Notes: a model not told the origin generated them from the sequence alone. A stretch of DNA of 64,000 nucleotides from Dallia pectoralis (GCA_029465975.1 CM055748.1:16527595-16591594); one strand, 5' to 3'; positions 21,201 through 32,812 are shown, numbered from the stretch's first letter. Translations and numbers: made by a program.

Positions 21201-23533
21201 CGGTCAGAGGGGACGGGCAGGAAAACATCAACCCGGTGAGATCAAACCATTGTGATTCCTGTAATTAGTTAATTATGTCAGTATTTACAGTAAAAAGTAA
21301 TTTTGTTCGGATGTTTAGTGAAGACTTGTTTATTCTGAGTGTTGAGTTGATATGCAGACGTATGGTTGTGTGAGATTTTCGTTCCACTGGGGAGGAGTAC
21401 CGGTGTCTTGGCACTATGCTTACGCTTAAAGTTAGGTGTTTAGCGTAGTGTAGCGTACATTGCGTATCGCCTGATAAACGGGGTTTGTCAGGTCCGTGCA
21501 GCTCGGGGAGCGTGACTGGACCCATGATGGTTGATATCTCATTGTCCCTAGTTTACCGGTTACAACTAGGGACTGCATATATAGCTACTGTCAGGGTAAA
21601 TTCTCAGTAGAAATCAGCTCATTGTTAGTGAGAGGTCTTGTTTTTCGATGTCCAGGTTCGTTCGTACGCGTACGCAAATATCATATTAAAATGACCTAGG
21701 TGTGATTCATGCATGATCTGGGGTAAAGCTTCATGAAGTTGGGACAGGGGTCCCAGGCCAAAGTTTTGTCGACAAATTTATTTTCTGGTTTTCCTGTGCA
21801 CGAGGAATTCCTATTTTATATTATTGTTTGTTTTTAGGCCTTATGTAACATTTGCGCTAATGACATAATTAAGAGTATTTCCGATTATAACTCTGCATGG
21901 TTTTACCTGGAATACTATATGTTCCATTTTGTTTGTTTTGTAGGAGGACTACATTCTAGGTTATAGGGAGATTATATTCTAGTTATATGCTATTGTTATT
22001 CGTTTTGTGAAGTTGAATAAGGACATTTGGATTTGTTCCTATAAATGTTGGCATGATGATATAATGAATGACCATGTGGGTTAAGTGTATTTCTGAAACA
22101 CACTTTTATTTTTATTATTGGCTTTCGGCTATTTTGAGTAACATGTTTAAGACATTCTGAGTTCTTGATTGTTAAAAGGGCAGAAAGTTAACTGTAACTC
22201 TGTGTCTGCCTGTCTAGGGATGGTTTCTGTTAATTTAGGGGTGTTTATGAACTTTTCTTTGACCCTCCCTGGGGTGCTTCTCTGGGTCAAAAGAGGGGGC
22301 ACACCCAAGTTGCTTATTTAGAGGGGGGGGCTGGTTTACTGTGTGATTGTGAGGTGGCTCAGCCCAGAGCTAACAGATGGCTGGTCGTAAACCATATTTT
22401 AGTCATGTGTTTTATCTTAGATAAATTTAACAAGTTTGTCTATGACAGTTGGTTGTTTTCTCCATTGTTGATGAACTTAAGGAGAAAACAAGAGGGGAAG
22501 TGACGTAATAAACATATTCAAGAATATAGCATTTGTTAAATTTGGATTTCAGGCAATTGAAGTGTTTAATTTGATAGAATGTCTAAACATTTGAATGATT
22601 GAGGGGAATAGCTATTACAAATGTATTTGGCTTAGCAAAATTAAATCTGAGCAGTAAACACAATGTAATTCTATTGTTAAAGATGTTAACTGACACATGG
22701 AATGCAATAACTGTTTGCAGGTTGTGTCGCATTAAAAATCAACAGGTTGGACCATGAACAACTGGAGCAGAGCATCTGAGCCCTACCCCCACGCACACAC
22801 AAACACACATATATCAGAAGCTTACTGAATGACTTTAGGTACAGACCACAGAAAAGGTCAAACCAGAACCAAGGAAAAACGTGTCATCCAGACCACAATG
22901 AAGGCAATTACTAAATTGTGTGAATGTTATTGTACACTTTCCAAGGAAGTTATGGACTGTAAAGAGAAAAAGGTGAACATGTTGCAGATTTCAGAAATTA
23001 TCTTGAACGTCGGTTTGAGTTGTACAAAGGAAAAACAAGAACATTGAACACACACATATTGCATCTCTGGACTATTAAAGAATGGCCACTATTTGGCCAC
23101 ACTCATTAAAGACGTTGAAGGAGCCTACCAGAGCTGAGAAGATGGAAAAGGAAATTTATACACTCACACCATGATTAAAATCTTCATTTCTGATGATCAA
23201 AGAGTGCCAACATATTTACTGATGTTTTCTTAATGATTAGTTCCTCACACACTAGATGGAGGACTAGAAATCCAGAATATGAAAATGACACTGTTGAATG
23301 TTGCTAAGTACTGTACTGACATTGGATTATTTCAATTGATTGTGTATTATGTTTGGTAAAATTATTTTTCTTAACAGGTTACAGTTTCAGACGTATGACA
23401 GTGGTGGGTCCATATATTCCTGATTGGTTATGAGTAATTAGTAAGCTTGAGTGAACTCAAATTTAGTGTTGACACTCTTAAAATTTAGAGTTGACACACT
23501 TAAATTGTTTAACATGATTAAGGGTTTATAATG
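21201..23533 (+). other. Unit 2 post-gag interior without pol or env
   Basis: Near-identical to 15950-18278, with the hairpin at 21544-21573 and the second polypurine-like site at 22174-22187. A few substitutions and single-base indels separate the two. No enzyme or envelope motif seen. Confidence 0.7.
22829..23047 (+). CDS. 72-codon ORF of unknown function, unit 2
   Basis: Counterpart of 17575-17793 with one amino-acid difference. Nothing recognised. Confidence 0.2.
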   Translation: MTLGTDHRKGQTRTKEKRVIQTTMKAITKLCECYCTLSKEVMDCKEKKVNMLQISEIILNVGLSCTKEKQEH

Positions 23534-23534
23534 T

Positions 23535-23548
23535 TAAAAAGGGCAGAT
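23535..23548 (+). promoter_or_regulatory. 3' polypurine tract before LTR 3
   Basis: TAAAAAGGGCAGAT directly before the LTR, one A longer than in unit 1. Confidence 0.75.
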
Positions 23549-24248
23549 TGTTATGGAATTTTATGATCACTCAAGAAGTTTATTAACATGTAAGTCCTAT
23601 AGATGTTGTTTAGGCCAAAAGGCACAGCGAAAGGAATGTTTAGGATAAGCTTTCTGTTTCTCTGGAATTAAGTCTTATGATAGGGGACACATGTCTATTG
23701 ACCTATTGACCTCAAGAAAGGTCCTGGGGAGGAAATAGACGTCACTATGTAACTTTGTCTGTTAAGAAAAACAAAGATTGCTGACCTCCTCCTTAAGTTC
23801 CTGAGTCAATGACCTGGTGGTTATCTGATGACCACATGTGGTCTCCACTCATACTGCTTGAGGCACAGGGGTCAGGTTTTGACATTCCCCCTTGTGCCAA
23901 TCAAACTGTCCTGCCTACTTCTGAGGATACATCTGTTCTCCATCAATACTGTGTGTCAAGTATGTGCGTTACTGATTCTCCATAAATACTGTGTGAACTT
24001 CTATCTCATCAGGTCAGTCTGATCCAGCACAGGTTATTGTCCTGTTGTCTGATGAAGACTTTCCTCAAAACCTATTCTTTAAGCTTGCTATAGGGATTGA
24101 TCTGATCAATGCAAAAGCTTAAACCTGTATTTGAGAAATGGTTTCTTACTTGCAATTAAACCTGTTAAAAGTGTCAAACTGTAACATACTCTCGTGCGTC
24201 TTACTTCAAGTTCGAATTCAGCTATTGAAGTCTAAAATTTCCACGACA
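23549..24248 (+). repeat. ERV LTR 3 (700 bp)
   Basis: Terminal 3' LTR, TG...CA, followed by the CATT duplication at 24249-24252. By eye no difference from LTR 2, which suggests recent formation or gene conversion. Confidence 0.95.
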
Positions 24249-25510
24249 CATTACAGATGATACTTTTAGGTTGTGTCTTTGTGTGGGTAAACCATACATT
24301 TCTCATGTGTGTGTCACATGAATTAAATACTTCATATCATTCATGTTAACTCAATCATATCTACAATATAGGTCAAGTTAATTTTCGTTAATTCAAAATT
24401 ATTTGTGTGGTATTATGGCACCATAAAGACCTAAATATATGTGCTTTTCTGATTGGTTGATGTTCTACAAATTAGTGCGTCGCACAGCGGCGTGGTTGGT
24501 ATCATTGGAAGTGTGAGTTTACACAGAATTTGGAATGGAGTAAATCGGAAAACTGCCCGCGGGAGAAACGGGTCCCAGAGTGTTATGGTAATGTTTTAAA
24601 TTATGCTGTACAAAGACTGCGCACCCACGGAGTCATGTTGGTACAGTTGGAATCACCCATGCTTTGAAATGCTGCCCTGGAAACACGAACATGTCAAAGT
24701 TCCAGGGATCCATGCCCCTCACAGCCGGGTGGGGGGATCCCACAGAACTATACGCATACTTTGAATGGATAAAGTGTCATCGCAATTTACATATGAATAG
24801 ACTACGGGCATAGGTTTGTATTTGAGGAATTTAATAGATTAAAAAATATGTTTTTAAGTAACCTTAAATTTGTGTGCTGACACTGACGAACTGCGGGTGA
24901 ATTTACTTTCCTTCCCCATGCGATGTGAACAAACTGATAGCTCAAACAGCTATTAGAATTTGATTGTGTAAGGCCATAGAAAATTGTTGCCCCACAAACA
25001 CACACTAGTTACTTTAAATTAAACCACATTAATCGACTTATTTTATGTGGGTATGGGCAACATAGGAATGAAATAATTTAGTCTGAATGCAATGAATGCA
25101 CAATAAATCAGACAGTTGGAGTTAACAGTGGCGCAACAAAAATCACTTGGAATGCTGGTCTTTTTGGTTACAATTACTTTTACAGTTTATTATAGAATCC
25201 ATTACTTCAGTGTATTTATAATGTATAATTGTTATTTCTGTCAATATTTTAGATTTTTTTCGAGATTCATTTGGTTTAATTTAAAATAACTAGAGTGGTA
25301 ATGCGGTACCATAAAAGCCTAAATCTATGTGCACTTTTTAAATAATTGTGGACACTTTTAGGTAATCTATATTCATTGTAAATTTTGGTTTCACTTCATT
25401 CGCCACGATGATTTTACAACAGCCAGCCCGGTCCTTCTGACACAAAGATGAACAAGATGCGCCATCTGCTGGTCATTGTGTGTCAGCCACATTCTCCCAT
25501 TGTAACCAAC
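24249..25510. repeat. Old AT-rich repeats related to the 5-12 kb region
   Basis: 24290-24325 resembles 12700-12730. 24600-24960 is a further copy of the dispersed repeat seen at 5830 and 11815, with a core near 24736-24771. 25285-25335 resembles 24400-24450 (GCGGTACCATAAA / TGGCACCATAAAG). No coding sequence. Confidence 0.6.
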
Positions 25511-25513
25511 ACA

Positions 25514-25577
25514 TTGGGTCTTTTGACCCAAATCGCGAAAGGGGTGGGTATCTGAGCCTCCGCGCTTCTAGTGTTAA
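25514..25577 (-). mobile_element. Possible DNA-transposon end (piggyBac-like)
   Basis: Reading in from the right, TTAA (25574-25577) is followed by CACTAGAAGCGCGGAGG and, a little further in, a small perfect hairpin TTGGGTC-TTTT-GACCCAA (25514-25531). A TTAA target with a CACTAG-type terminus resembles piggyBac-family ends from memory. I found no matching other end or transposase, so this is weak. Confidence 0.25.
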
Positions 25578-26800
25578 AAAAGAACTATACACCTCCTACC
25601 TATGTGTCTGGTCTCTTTCTATAGTGTATAAGCCCCCTAGGTAGTCTGATAGTAGAATGGAAACTGTAAGTTATTCATAACTCCCAAGAGAGGCTATGGT
25701 AAAATGCTTCAAAAAGTCCAAATTTAGCAGACAATTTGAATAGATATAAAATGTGAAACTTGTTTTGCCCACAGAAAATGAACCGTGTGTCACAGAGACA
25801 GCAGACAGTGGCGAGTTGGACTTTGGCACAGAAGCAGAGAGCAGGAGGACATTGGATCAGCAGCAGGTGGAATGCAATTGACCCTGTGGCACTAAATGAA
25901 AGGTGTTACATTAAATTACCTTTGTAATTTAAATTGAACCGTGCCGAGTCACCCTAACCAGCAGCATTAACAAACATTTTGTTCAATTAATGTCGTTTAT
26001 TATGAGTGTTTATTATAGTTTGACATAGTTTCACCTAAACATCACACACACACACACTTCTGGATGCTCTTGCCTGACACTAACCCCTAGCTAACCCTAA
26101 TGTCCAGGTGGCTGTGGTACCTGTTTCAAATCATAACTACTATATTGTCCATGCCATCTCATGCATGCACACTTTGCCACCACGACACCTGTGTACGCTT
26201 AAATAATAACAAGTGACAGACACATGTAGTACAACAGACTCACTCTACAACCATTTACATTTAGCCTGGGACAGAGGCTTTCATAACTATCTCTCTCTCT
26301 CTCATGTCTGTCTGTCTGTCTGGGGCTACACCTCTTTGCTGTTAAAAAGTAGTAATTGACCCTAACACTTGTAGTGCAATACTATGTGTAATATTAAAAC
26401 TATATTGTTTATGTTTCAGGTCGCTACGGGACTGCCCCGGAGGCATTCTGGACTCTGCCACTGCCCCGCCGCTTTCCTCCCGAGGCTCGGTTAAACTCGG
26501 CTGTGAGGTCCTTCACCTTTTGACCAGATGTTGTCACCCCAGTGGTGTGGAGCATGAAGCAACAGTTTTCTCTGTGTGTGTCGGTTTTGTGTGTGTGTCG
26601 GTGTGTGTCGGTGTGTAACCAAATATTCAGATGCTAATCCACCCAGTGAAGATCCAGGATTAACAGGAAAAATCCTATCAGGTGGTTGGGGGGTACATAT
26701 TCACACCTCATTATGTCTTGTAACTAGTATATTCACAACTGGCACCAGATCACTTTTATTACAGTATTTTAGTATTTAAGGTTGCATATACTGCCCATAT
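25578..26800. other. No supported gene; microsatellites
   Basis: A 49-codon frame starting at 25778 follows an AG-type acceptor-like sequence but has no recognised domain. CT and TCTG microsatellites lie at about 26288-26322 and GT-rich sequence at 26566-26616. The segment 26630-26690 (GCTAATCCACCCAGTG...) recurs at 27197-27260. Confidence 0.4.
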
Positions 26801-26810
26801 TCTCACTTCA

Positions 26811-26985
26811 TTGTGTATATTTTGGAGCCATGTATGTTCTGTACATTGTTGTAATCCTGTTTTTACTTTTTTTTTTCATTCTAACTACGTAGTTGATGCT
26901 TGCCATGTCACAAGAATTTCATGGTGCACTTTGATGCAAGTCACTCTCTGTACACATGACAATAAAACTTTGAATCTTGAGTCAT
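26811..26985 (+). mobile_element. Retroelement 3'-end-like tail
   Basis: Ends GTACACATGACAATAAAACTT with an AATAAA signal after CACAAGAATTTCATGGTGC, a layout much like the 3' ends of some fish LINEs. No RT is attached. Confidence 0.35.
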
Positions 26986-27416
26986 ACTATTGATCTCCTT
27001 CAGCCTTGAGAGATGTCATGTATTACTGTATAATAAATGTTATATTTCATTTTTAAAAGATCCATGCAGGGAGCCAAAGGAGACAGGACAGAAACTTGAT
27101 TCTTTTAGTTAATTTTTTATTGTGTCAGAAATGGAACAGAGTCAGTCACTTCAATTAATTATTTATCAATTATCATATCAATTAATATAAATGTATATGC
27201 TAATCCACCCAGTGGAAATCCAGGGTTAACAGGGAACATATAGAAATATCCCATCAGGTGGTCTGTATTGATGGTTCCCACATCATGACTACATCATGTA
27301 TGCATGTGCACAGGGTGGGTGATATTATATAAATAGTATTGCCCTGTTTAAAACTAAAAGCATGCCTCAAACGTTAACAAATCATTGTACAAACTGTATA
27401 AATGGATAATAAGTTG

Positions 27417-27637
27417 TATCAAACTGAAACTAATTTAATATCCAATATTATTTTAATTCCATAAATACATTAAGTTATTATCCAGCTATAGATTATACAT
27501 TTCAGAGCGTGTTGCTGGTTGCTAAGAGATAGTTGGATGAGGGCAAACAGATCCTGATAAATTTTTTCACAGGCACAGAGTTTCCACCCACACTTTATGT
27601 ACAGGGTGGTGGGTGATATTATATAAATAGTTAATAG
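27417..27637 (+). repeat. Repeat X, left half (interrupted by Rex3)
   Basis: Matches 29922-30140 closely (GAAACTAATTTAATATCC, GCTAAGAGATAGTTGGATG, TACAGGGTGGTGGGTGATA). Its right half lies on the other side of the Rex3 insertion, at 29283-29410. A partial third copy is at about 27310-27362. Confidence 0.85.
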
Positions 27638-29282
27638 TTTACACTGTTGACCTCAACTGATGATGTGATCGGGCGCTGGAAAGAGCATTTTGAGGAGCTC
27701 CTGAATCTGACCTACACGCCCTCTAGTACAGAGGCAGAGCTGGAGGCTGATGGAGGGTCATCGTCAGTTTCCCTGGGGGAAGTCGCTGAGGTAGTCAAAC
27801 AACTCCACAGTGGCAAAGCCCCAGGGACTGATGAGATTCGTCCAGAAATGCTAAAAGCTTTGGGTGGGAAAGGGCTGTCTTGGTTGACACGCCTCTTCAA
27901 CATTGCATGGAAGTCTGGGACAGTGCCAGAGGAGTGGCAGACCGGGGTGGTGGTTCCCCTCTTTAAAAAGGGGGACCAGAGAGTGTGTGCCAATTACAGA
28001 GGTATCACACTCCTCAGCCTCCCTGGTAAAGTGTACTCCAAAGTGCTGGAAAGGAGGGTTCGGCCAATAGTCGAACCTCAGATTGAAGAGGAACAATGCG
28101 GTTTTCGTCCTGGCCGGGGAACCACGGACCAGCTCTTTACTCTCGCAAGGATCCTGGAGGGGGCCTGGGAGTATGCCCATCCAGTCTACATGTGTTTTGT
28201 GGATCTGGAGAAGGCGTATGACCGGGTACCCCGGGATCTTTGTGGGAGGTTGCTGCGGAGTATGGGGTGAGGGGTCTCTTCTCAGGGCCATCCAATCTCT
28301 GTACGCTCAAAGCATGAGCTGTGTCCGTGTCCTCGGCAGTAAGTCGGATTCGTTCCAGGTGGGGGTTGGCCTCCGCCAGGGCTGCGCTTTGTCACCAATC
28401 CTGTTTGTAATATTCATGGACAGGATATCAAGGCGAAGTCATGGGGGAGGGGTTTCCGTTCAGTGGGCTGATGGTCACATCACTGCTTTTTGCGGATGAT
28501 GTGGTCCTGATGGCCTCATCGGTCGGTGACCTTCAGCACTCACTGGATCGGTTCGCAGCCGAGTGTGAAGCGGCTGGGAAGAGGGTTAGCACCTCTAAAT
28601 CTGAGGCCATGACTCTCAGCAGGAAACCGGTGGAGTGCCAACTCCGGGTAGGGAATGAGTCCTTACTCCAAGTGAAGGAGTTCAAGTACCTCGGGGTCTT
28701 GTTCGCGAGTGAGGGAACAATGGAGCGGGAGATTGGTCGAAGGATCGGAGCAGCGGGGGCGGTGTTGCATTCGCTTCACCGCACCGTTGTGACGAAGAGA
28801 GAGCTGAGCCGAAAGGCAAAGCTCTCGATCTACCGGTCAATCTTTGTTCCTACCCTCACCTATGGTCATGAAAGCTGGGTCATGACCGAAAGAACGAGAT
28901 CGCGGGTACAAGCGGCCGAAATGGGTTTTCTCAGAAAGGTGGCTGGCCTCTCCCTTAGGGATAGGGTGAGAAGCTCAGTCATCCGAGAGGAACTCAAAGT
29001 AGAGCCGCTGCTCCTTTGCATAGAAAGGAGCCAGTTGAGGTGGTTCGGGCATCTTGCACGAATGCCACCTGGGCGCCTCCCTAGAGAGGTGTTCCAGGCA
29101 CGTCCAGCTGGGAGGAGACCTCGGGGAAGACCCAGGACTAGGTGGAGAGATTATATCTCCACACTGGCCTGGGAACGCCTCGGGATTCCCCAGTCAGAGC
29201 TGGCTAATGTTGCCCGGGAAAGGGAAGTTTGGGGTCCCCTGCTAGAGCTGCTACCCCCGCGACCCGACCCCGGATAAGCGGT
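27638..29282 (+). mobile_element. Rex3 (RTE-clade) LINE, 5'-truncated, two frameshifts
   Basis: Retrotransposon RT of the Rex3 family. Readable in order: KAPGTDEIRPEML near 27815, NYRGITLLSLPGK near 27990, CGFRPGRGTTDQLF near 28100, motif A VDLEKAYDRVP near 28200, motif B GLRQGCALSP near 28375, catalytic FADD near 28490, and the C-terminal LRWFGHLARMP block near 29035. The endonuclease domain is absent (5' truncation, usual for Rex3). The frame is broken near 28268 (about one base lost in a G run) and near 28436. The element ends GGATAAGCGGTTGAAGATGA, like the short Rex3 3' UTR, though without the GATG tandem tail. Not functional. It sits inside repeat X. Confidence 0.93.
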
Positions 29283-29410
29283 TGAAGATGAGACTCCCCA
29301 CCACGCTTCTTTTGTGTGCGGCAGTGTACTGTATAACTGTGTACAATGCCCAGCAGGTGGCGGGCAGCATATATTGTACAACTTGTGCTGGTGCTGGTGG
29401 CTGACAGCGC
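29283..29410 (+). repeat. Repeat X, right half
   Basis: Matches 30170-30285 (ACTCCCCACCACGCTTC, CAGCAGGTGGCGGGCAGC). Joins the left half at the Rex3 insertion site. Confidence 0.85.
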
Positions 29411-29450
29411 GCCGCCCTCCTGTGGCTGCTTGCAGCATGTTCAACAGTGA

Positions 29451-29518
29451 AATCGTGGATCCCAGAGTGATGTTACAGCTCTGTAACCAATGCCAAAATG
29501 ACTCTGAGATCCACGATT
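29451..29518. repeat. Nested inverted repeat (hairpin)
   Basis: Outer arms AATCGTGGATCCCAGAGT and its near-perfect complement at 29501-29518 (17 of 18 pairs). Inside lies a second palindrome, GTTACAG-CT-CTGTAAC. Could be the remnant of a small foldback element. Confidence 0.7.
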
Positions 29519-29645
29519 CTCCAGAAACTCAAAGCGTGCCTCAAACTTTAACAAACCATTGTACAAGGCTTAATAATGGCTCATTGTTAATAATGTACAC
29601 ATGCCCTGACAATTTTAAACGTTTTTGGAGATCGGTATACTGATC

Positions 29646-29920
29646 ATCATATGTGTTTATTGTGGATGGTCAATTGAGTTTCATTCGATGCTGAATCGCC
29701 ATATAGAGTATTATTAATCGCCATACACAGTAGTATATTAGCTGTCAATAAATTAAAATTTGTCCTTCCATTAAAAAATATTTTACTTCATGCAAATGCA
29801 TGTTTCGCAGTTTTAACTTATACAAATGATGTTGTTAAAATGAGCAACCGCCTGCCATAGGAAAAATATAGGAGCAAGACAGAAACGTAAATCCATTTGG
29901 TCATTTTATTGTAGGAGATA
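29646..29920. other. AT-rich spacer, nothing recognised
   Basis: No ORF, RNA or tandem repeat seen between the hairpin region and the second copy of repeat X. Confidence 0.5.
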
Positions 29921-29921
29921 A

Positions 29922-30290
29922 TATCAAACCGAAACTAATTTAATATCCAATATTATTTTAATTCCATAAATACATTGACTTAATATCCAGCTATAGATTA
30001 AACATTTCAGAGCGTGTTGCTGCATGGTTGCTAAGAGATAGTTGGATGAGGGCAAACAGATCCTGATGAATTTTTTCACAGGCACAGAGTTTCCACCCAC
30101 ACTGTATGTACAGGGTGGTGGGTGATATTATATAAATAGTTTTGCCCTGTTTAAAACTTTAGTTTAATGTACTCCCCACCACGCTTCTTTTGTGTGCGGC
30201 AGTGTACTGTATAATTGTGTATAATGCCCAGCAGGTGGCGGGCAGCATATATTGTACAACTTGTGCTGGTGCTGGTGGCTCAGAGCCATA
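29922..30290 (+). repeat. Repeat X, uninterrupted paralogue
   Basis: Contains both halves joined by about 30 bp (30140-30168) that are missing at the Rex3 copy, so it shows the state before insertion. Confidence 0.85.
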
Positions 30291-31690
30291 GAGAGAAAGA
30301 GTTGCGACACTCCCATTCGGCACCGTTGTAATGCTTTTTGGCACCCACTTCCGGGTTAAGGAGCTTCCAATAGTTCCAAACACGCCATTCTACGCCATTC
30401 ATTTCTATTGGCATCGAGTAACTTTTGAGGTATGTTGATCGAATTCCTGCATTTTTTAAATTGTAATCTGTCAATATTTTATCAGAGGCCCTCTGTGATG
30501 CATATGCTGATCTTTATTTCTATTTGCACAGCGTAATTATATTTACTTTTAGCTTTGTAGACGACCAACTCCCTGCTAGTTCATTAGCTTGACCTGGCTA
30601 GCTATAAAGGAATCTCCACAAACTTAATCTTAACAAATGCAATATATATCTTCACAGCGTAATTATTTATTTTTATTTAGTTATTGATTAGATTAGAATA
30701 TCTAGGATCATTAAGTTTTATTAAGGACCGGTTTTATCTAGGTTTTTTGTCAGCTGCTCGTCTGATGCTGTTGGGTTATATGAGTACAAATGATTCCACA
30801 CATAAAATATCATAAGCCAAAATGTGGTTTAAATTATTTTTACTCAGACAGTAGGGAGACTTATTTCTTTCCAAAATTTTACAGCCTGGGTGTAATTTTG
30901 GACGTGACTGCTGCTGAGGCTGGCAATGGTGGCTGGTTGAAAGATGGTGCCTGGTGCTAACGATTGCTGCTGCTGCTGAATGCTGCAGATAATGCTGCTG
31001 TACATAATTGTCTACACTTGCCCTTTGAAATGCTAACAACTGATGTCACTGCTTTGAACGTTACTTACATTACATAGTTTTTTACTGTTTCTGGACCCTG
31101 TCATTTTGAAGTTGACAGCTTACCATTGCCATCCATCTCTCCCTACACTCTTGGTCCTTAGGAAGCCATACATTCTGTAGCCCTTATCTGACCGATTAGA
31201 GCATCCAAATGCTGCACAGCCAACCATGGTATATCTATAAAATGTTAGTTGTAACCAATGAACCATCACAGAACATCACAATATTCATCTCTGTTTCTTT
31301 ACTGTTTTCCCGGTAGATAAACATACTCGTTTTCTCATTCATTGTTTAATAAAAAGAATACTTAATTTCATTCATCCTAGCATAATGAGTTATTATTCTT
31401 TGATATTTTGGATACTTTGCATCTTAAATCGTATTTGATTTAAAAAAAAGGTAAGGTTAAGCCACCATACGCTAGCAGCCTAGTGCTAATGCAATTCAAT
31501 CTAACATGAATGTGATTGTGAAGCATCTTCTAACATAGCTTTTTGTTGTCACCTTACCACTCCAAATGTAAAAATGACATTAACAAATATGCAATAATGC
31601 AATACCAGTCCATCAAGTACTTGGTTATGTGTTTTCATTTATATTTACCACTAAATAGCGCAATCATCACCCCGACCATTCGTGTAAATC
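30291..31690. other. No supported gene
   Basis: Mostly AT-rich DNA. Starts with CATAGAGAGAAAGAG, which could be a transposon terminus, but no partner was found. A short repeated piece (CACAGCGTAATTAT) occurs near 30528 and 30653. An 87-codon minus-strand frame at 30776-31039 is rich in His and Gln from a TGC/GCTG run and is probably chance. Confidence 0.45.
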
Positions 31691-32157
31691 AACAGGCTGC
31701 TCCGATCTGTTCCATATATAGCCTATATATGGGCCACTACTCTGACACAATTAATATCCGATTTTCTCCATTCGAAACGTGGGTAATTCTCTAGGATCTG
31801 CACTGTGACGCTCGGTTCCCCCGCTGGAATTTTCTCGCTCCTTCCATATATGGGCCACTACTCTGGCATACACTAGATTTTCTCCATTCAAAATACGGGC
31901 AATTCTGTGGGATCTGCCCTTTCCAACGATACCAGCCATGTGGCAATGTGATGTTCGGTTCCCCCGCTGGAATTTAAACAATGTCGTTCTCAGGACAGAC
32001 ACTTTGAATGCGGGCACGGAACGGGCCAGTACTCTGGCATACATTATCCGATTTTCTCCATTCAAAATACAGGGCAATTCTGTGGGATCTCCCCTTTCCA
32101 ACGATACCAGCCATGTGGCAAAGTGACGTTCGGTTCCCCCGCTGGAATTTAAACAAA
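31690..32157. repeat. Three tandem copies of a dispersed repeat (inverted relative to 12 kb and 24.7 kb)
   Basis: GATTTTCTCCATTC starts at 31760, 31876 and 32050. Each copy goes on to GCAATTCTGTGGGATCT (or a variant) and TTCGGTTCCCCCGCTGG. The core is the reverse complement of the one at 12070-12100 and 24736-24771. The third copy runs directly into the LINE endonuclease. Confidence 0.8.
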
Positions 32158-32812
32158 GTCGTTGAAATCATCACTGACAATAAACTTGATATTTTCTTTC
32201 TTACTGAAACCTGGCAAGTTCCTGAGGATTTTATGCAGTTAAAACTACTTTCACCGGATGGTATCTGTCTAGACCTCGACTGCATGGTAAAGGGGGTGGT
32301 CTTGCTATTGTCCATCGTGAAAGCATCCGACTCAGGCAACTTGACTTTCATGACACTGATACATTTGAATATATGGTCTTAAAGGCTGACTCTCTTATAA
32401 TTATTTTGCTCTATCATCCTCCCAGGGCCCTGTCTAGCTTTTTTTCTGAACTCAGTGAATTGCTGACTGTCACTGTCTCATTGTCATCTCCTATGTTACT
32501 GCTTGGTGACTTCAATATCCATGTTGATGTCGCCTGTTCTAACACTTCTCAGTTACTTTCAATTTTTGAATGTTTTAATTTAACCCAGCATGTTAATTTT
32601 CCTGCTCATAAGCATGGGCATACCCTTGATCTGATCTGTACATATAGGGCTAATATATCCTCCATCTCTTTCTCTGACATTGGCATTTCTGATCACAAAT
32701 TACTACTTATAGCTTAAGTCTGCCTGTGCGTAAAAAAATGCCGAAAAACTGTTAAATCCTACCGGAATGTCAAAGCTGTTGATCCTGTATCATTTTGTAC
32801 CTCCATTGCCTC
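32157..32812 (+). pseudogene. L2-type LINE endonuclease domain, frameshifted and cut by gap
   Basis: An apurinic-endonuclease-type (APE) domain of an L2-clade LINE: LDIFFLTETWQ near 32190, then after a frame change near 32285 a GGGLAIVHRES block, a LIIILLYHPP strand, the LLGDFNIHVD motif near 32500, and SDHKLL near 32690. A stop follows near 32715, but homology resumes in another frame (SYRNVKAVDPVSF near 32760) right up to the gap. Non-functional. Its RT would lie in or beyond the gap, but the sequence after the gap does not continue it. Confidence 0.85.

Larger units (their letters stand above)
13045..24248 (+). mobile_element. Tandem gag-only endogenous retrovirus (3 LTRs, 2 internal units)
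   Basis: Three LTRs of about 700 bp alternate with two near-identical internal units of about 4.55 kb. One CATT target duplication flanks the whole, and no target duplication surrounds the middle LTR, so this is one insertion locus rather than two independent insertions. Each unit carries a PBS, leader ORF, gag and 3' polypurine tract. The rest of the interior (about 2.3 kb) has no recognisable protease, RT, RNase H, integrase or envelope. It is therefore non-autonomous and would need enzymes from a related virus. A three-LTR array is the expected product of unequal recombination between the two LTRs of a provirus; an assembly artefact is the alternative. LTR termini are TG...CA. Confidence 0.9.
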
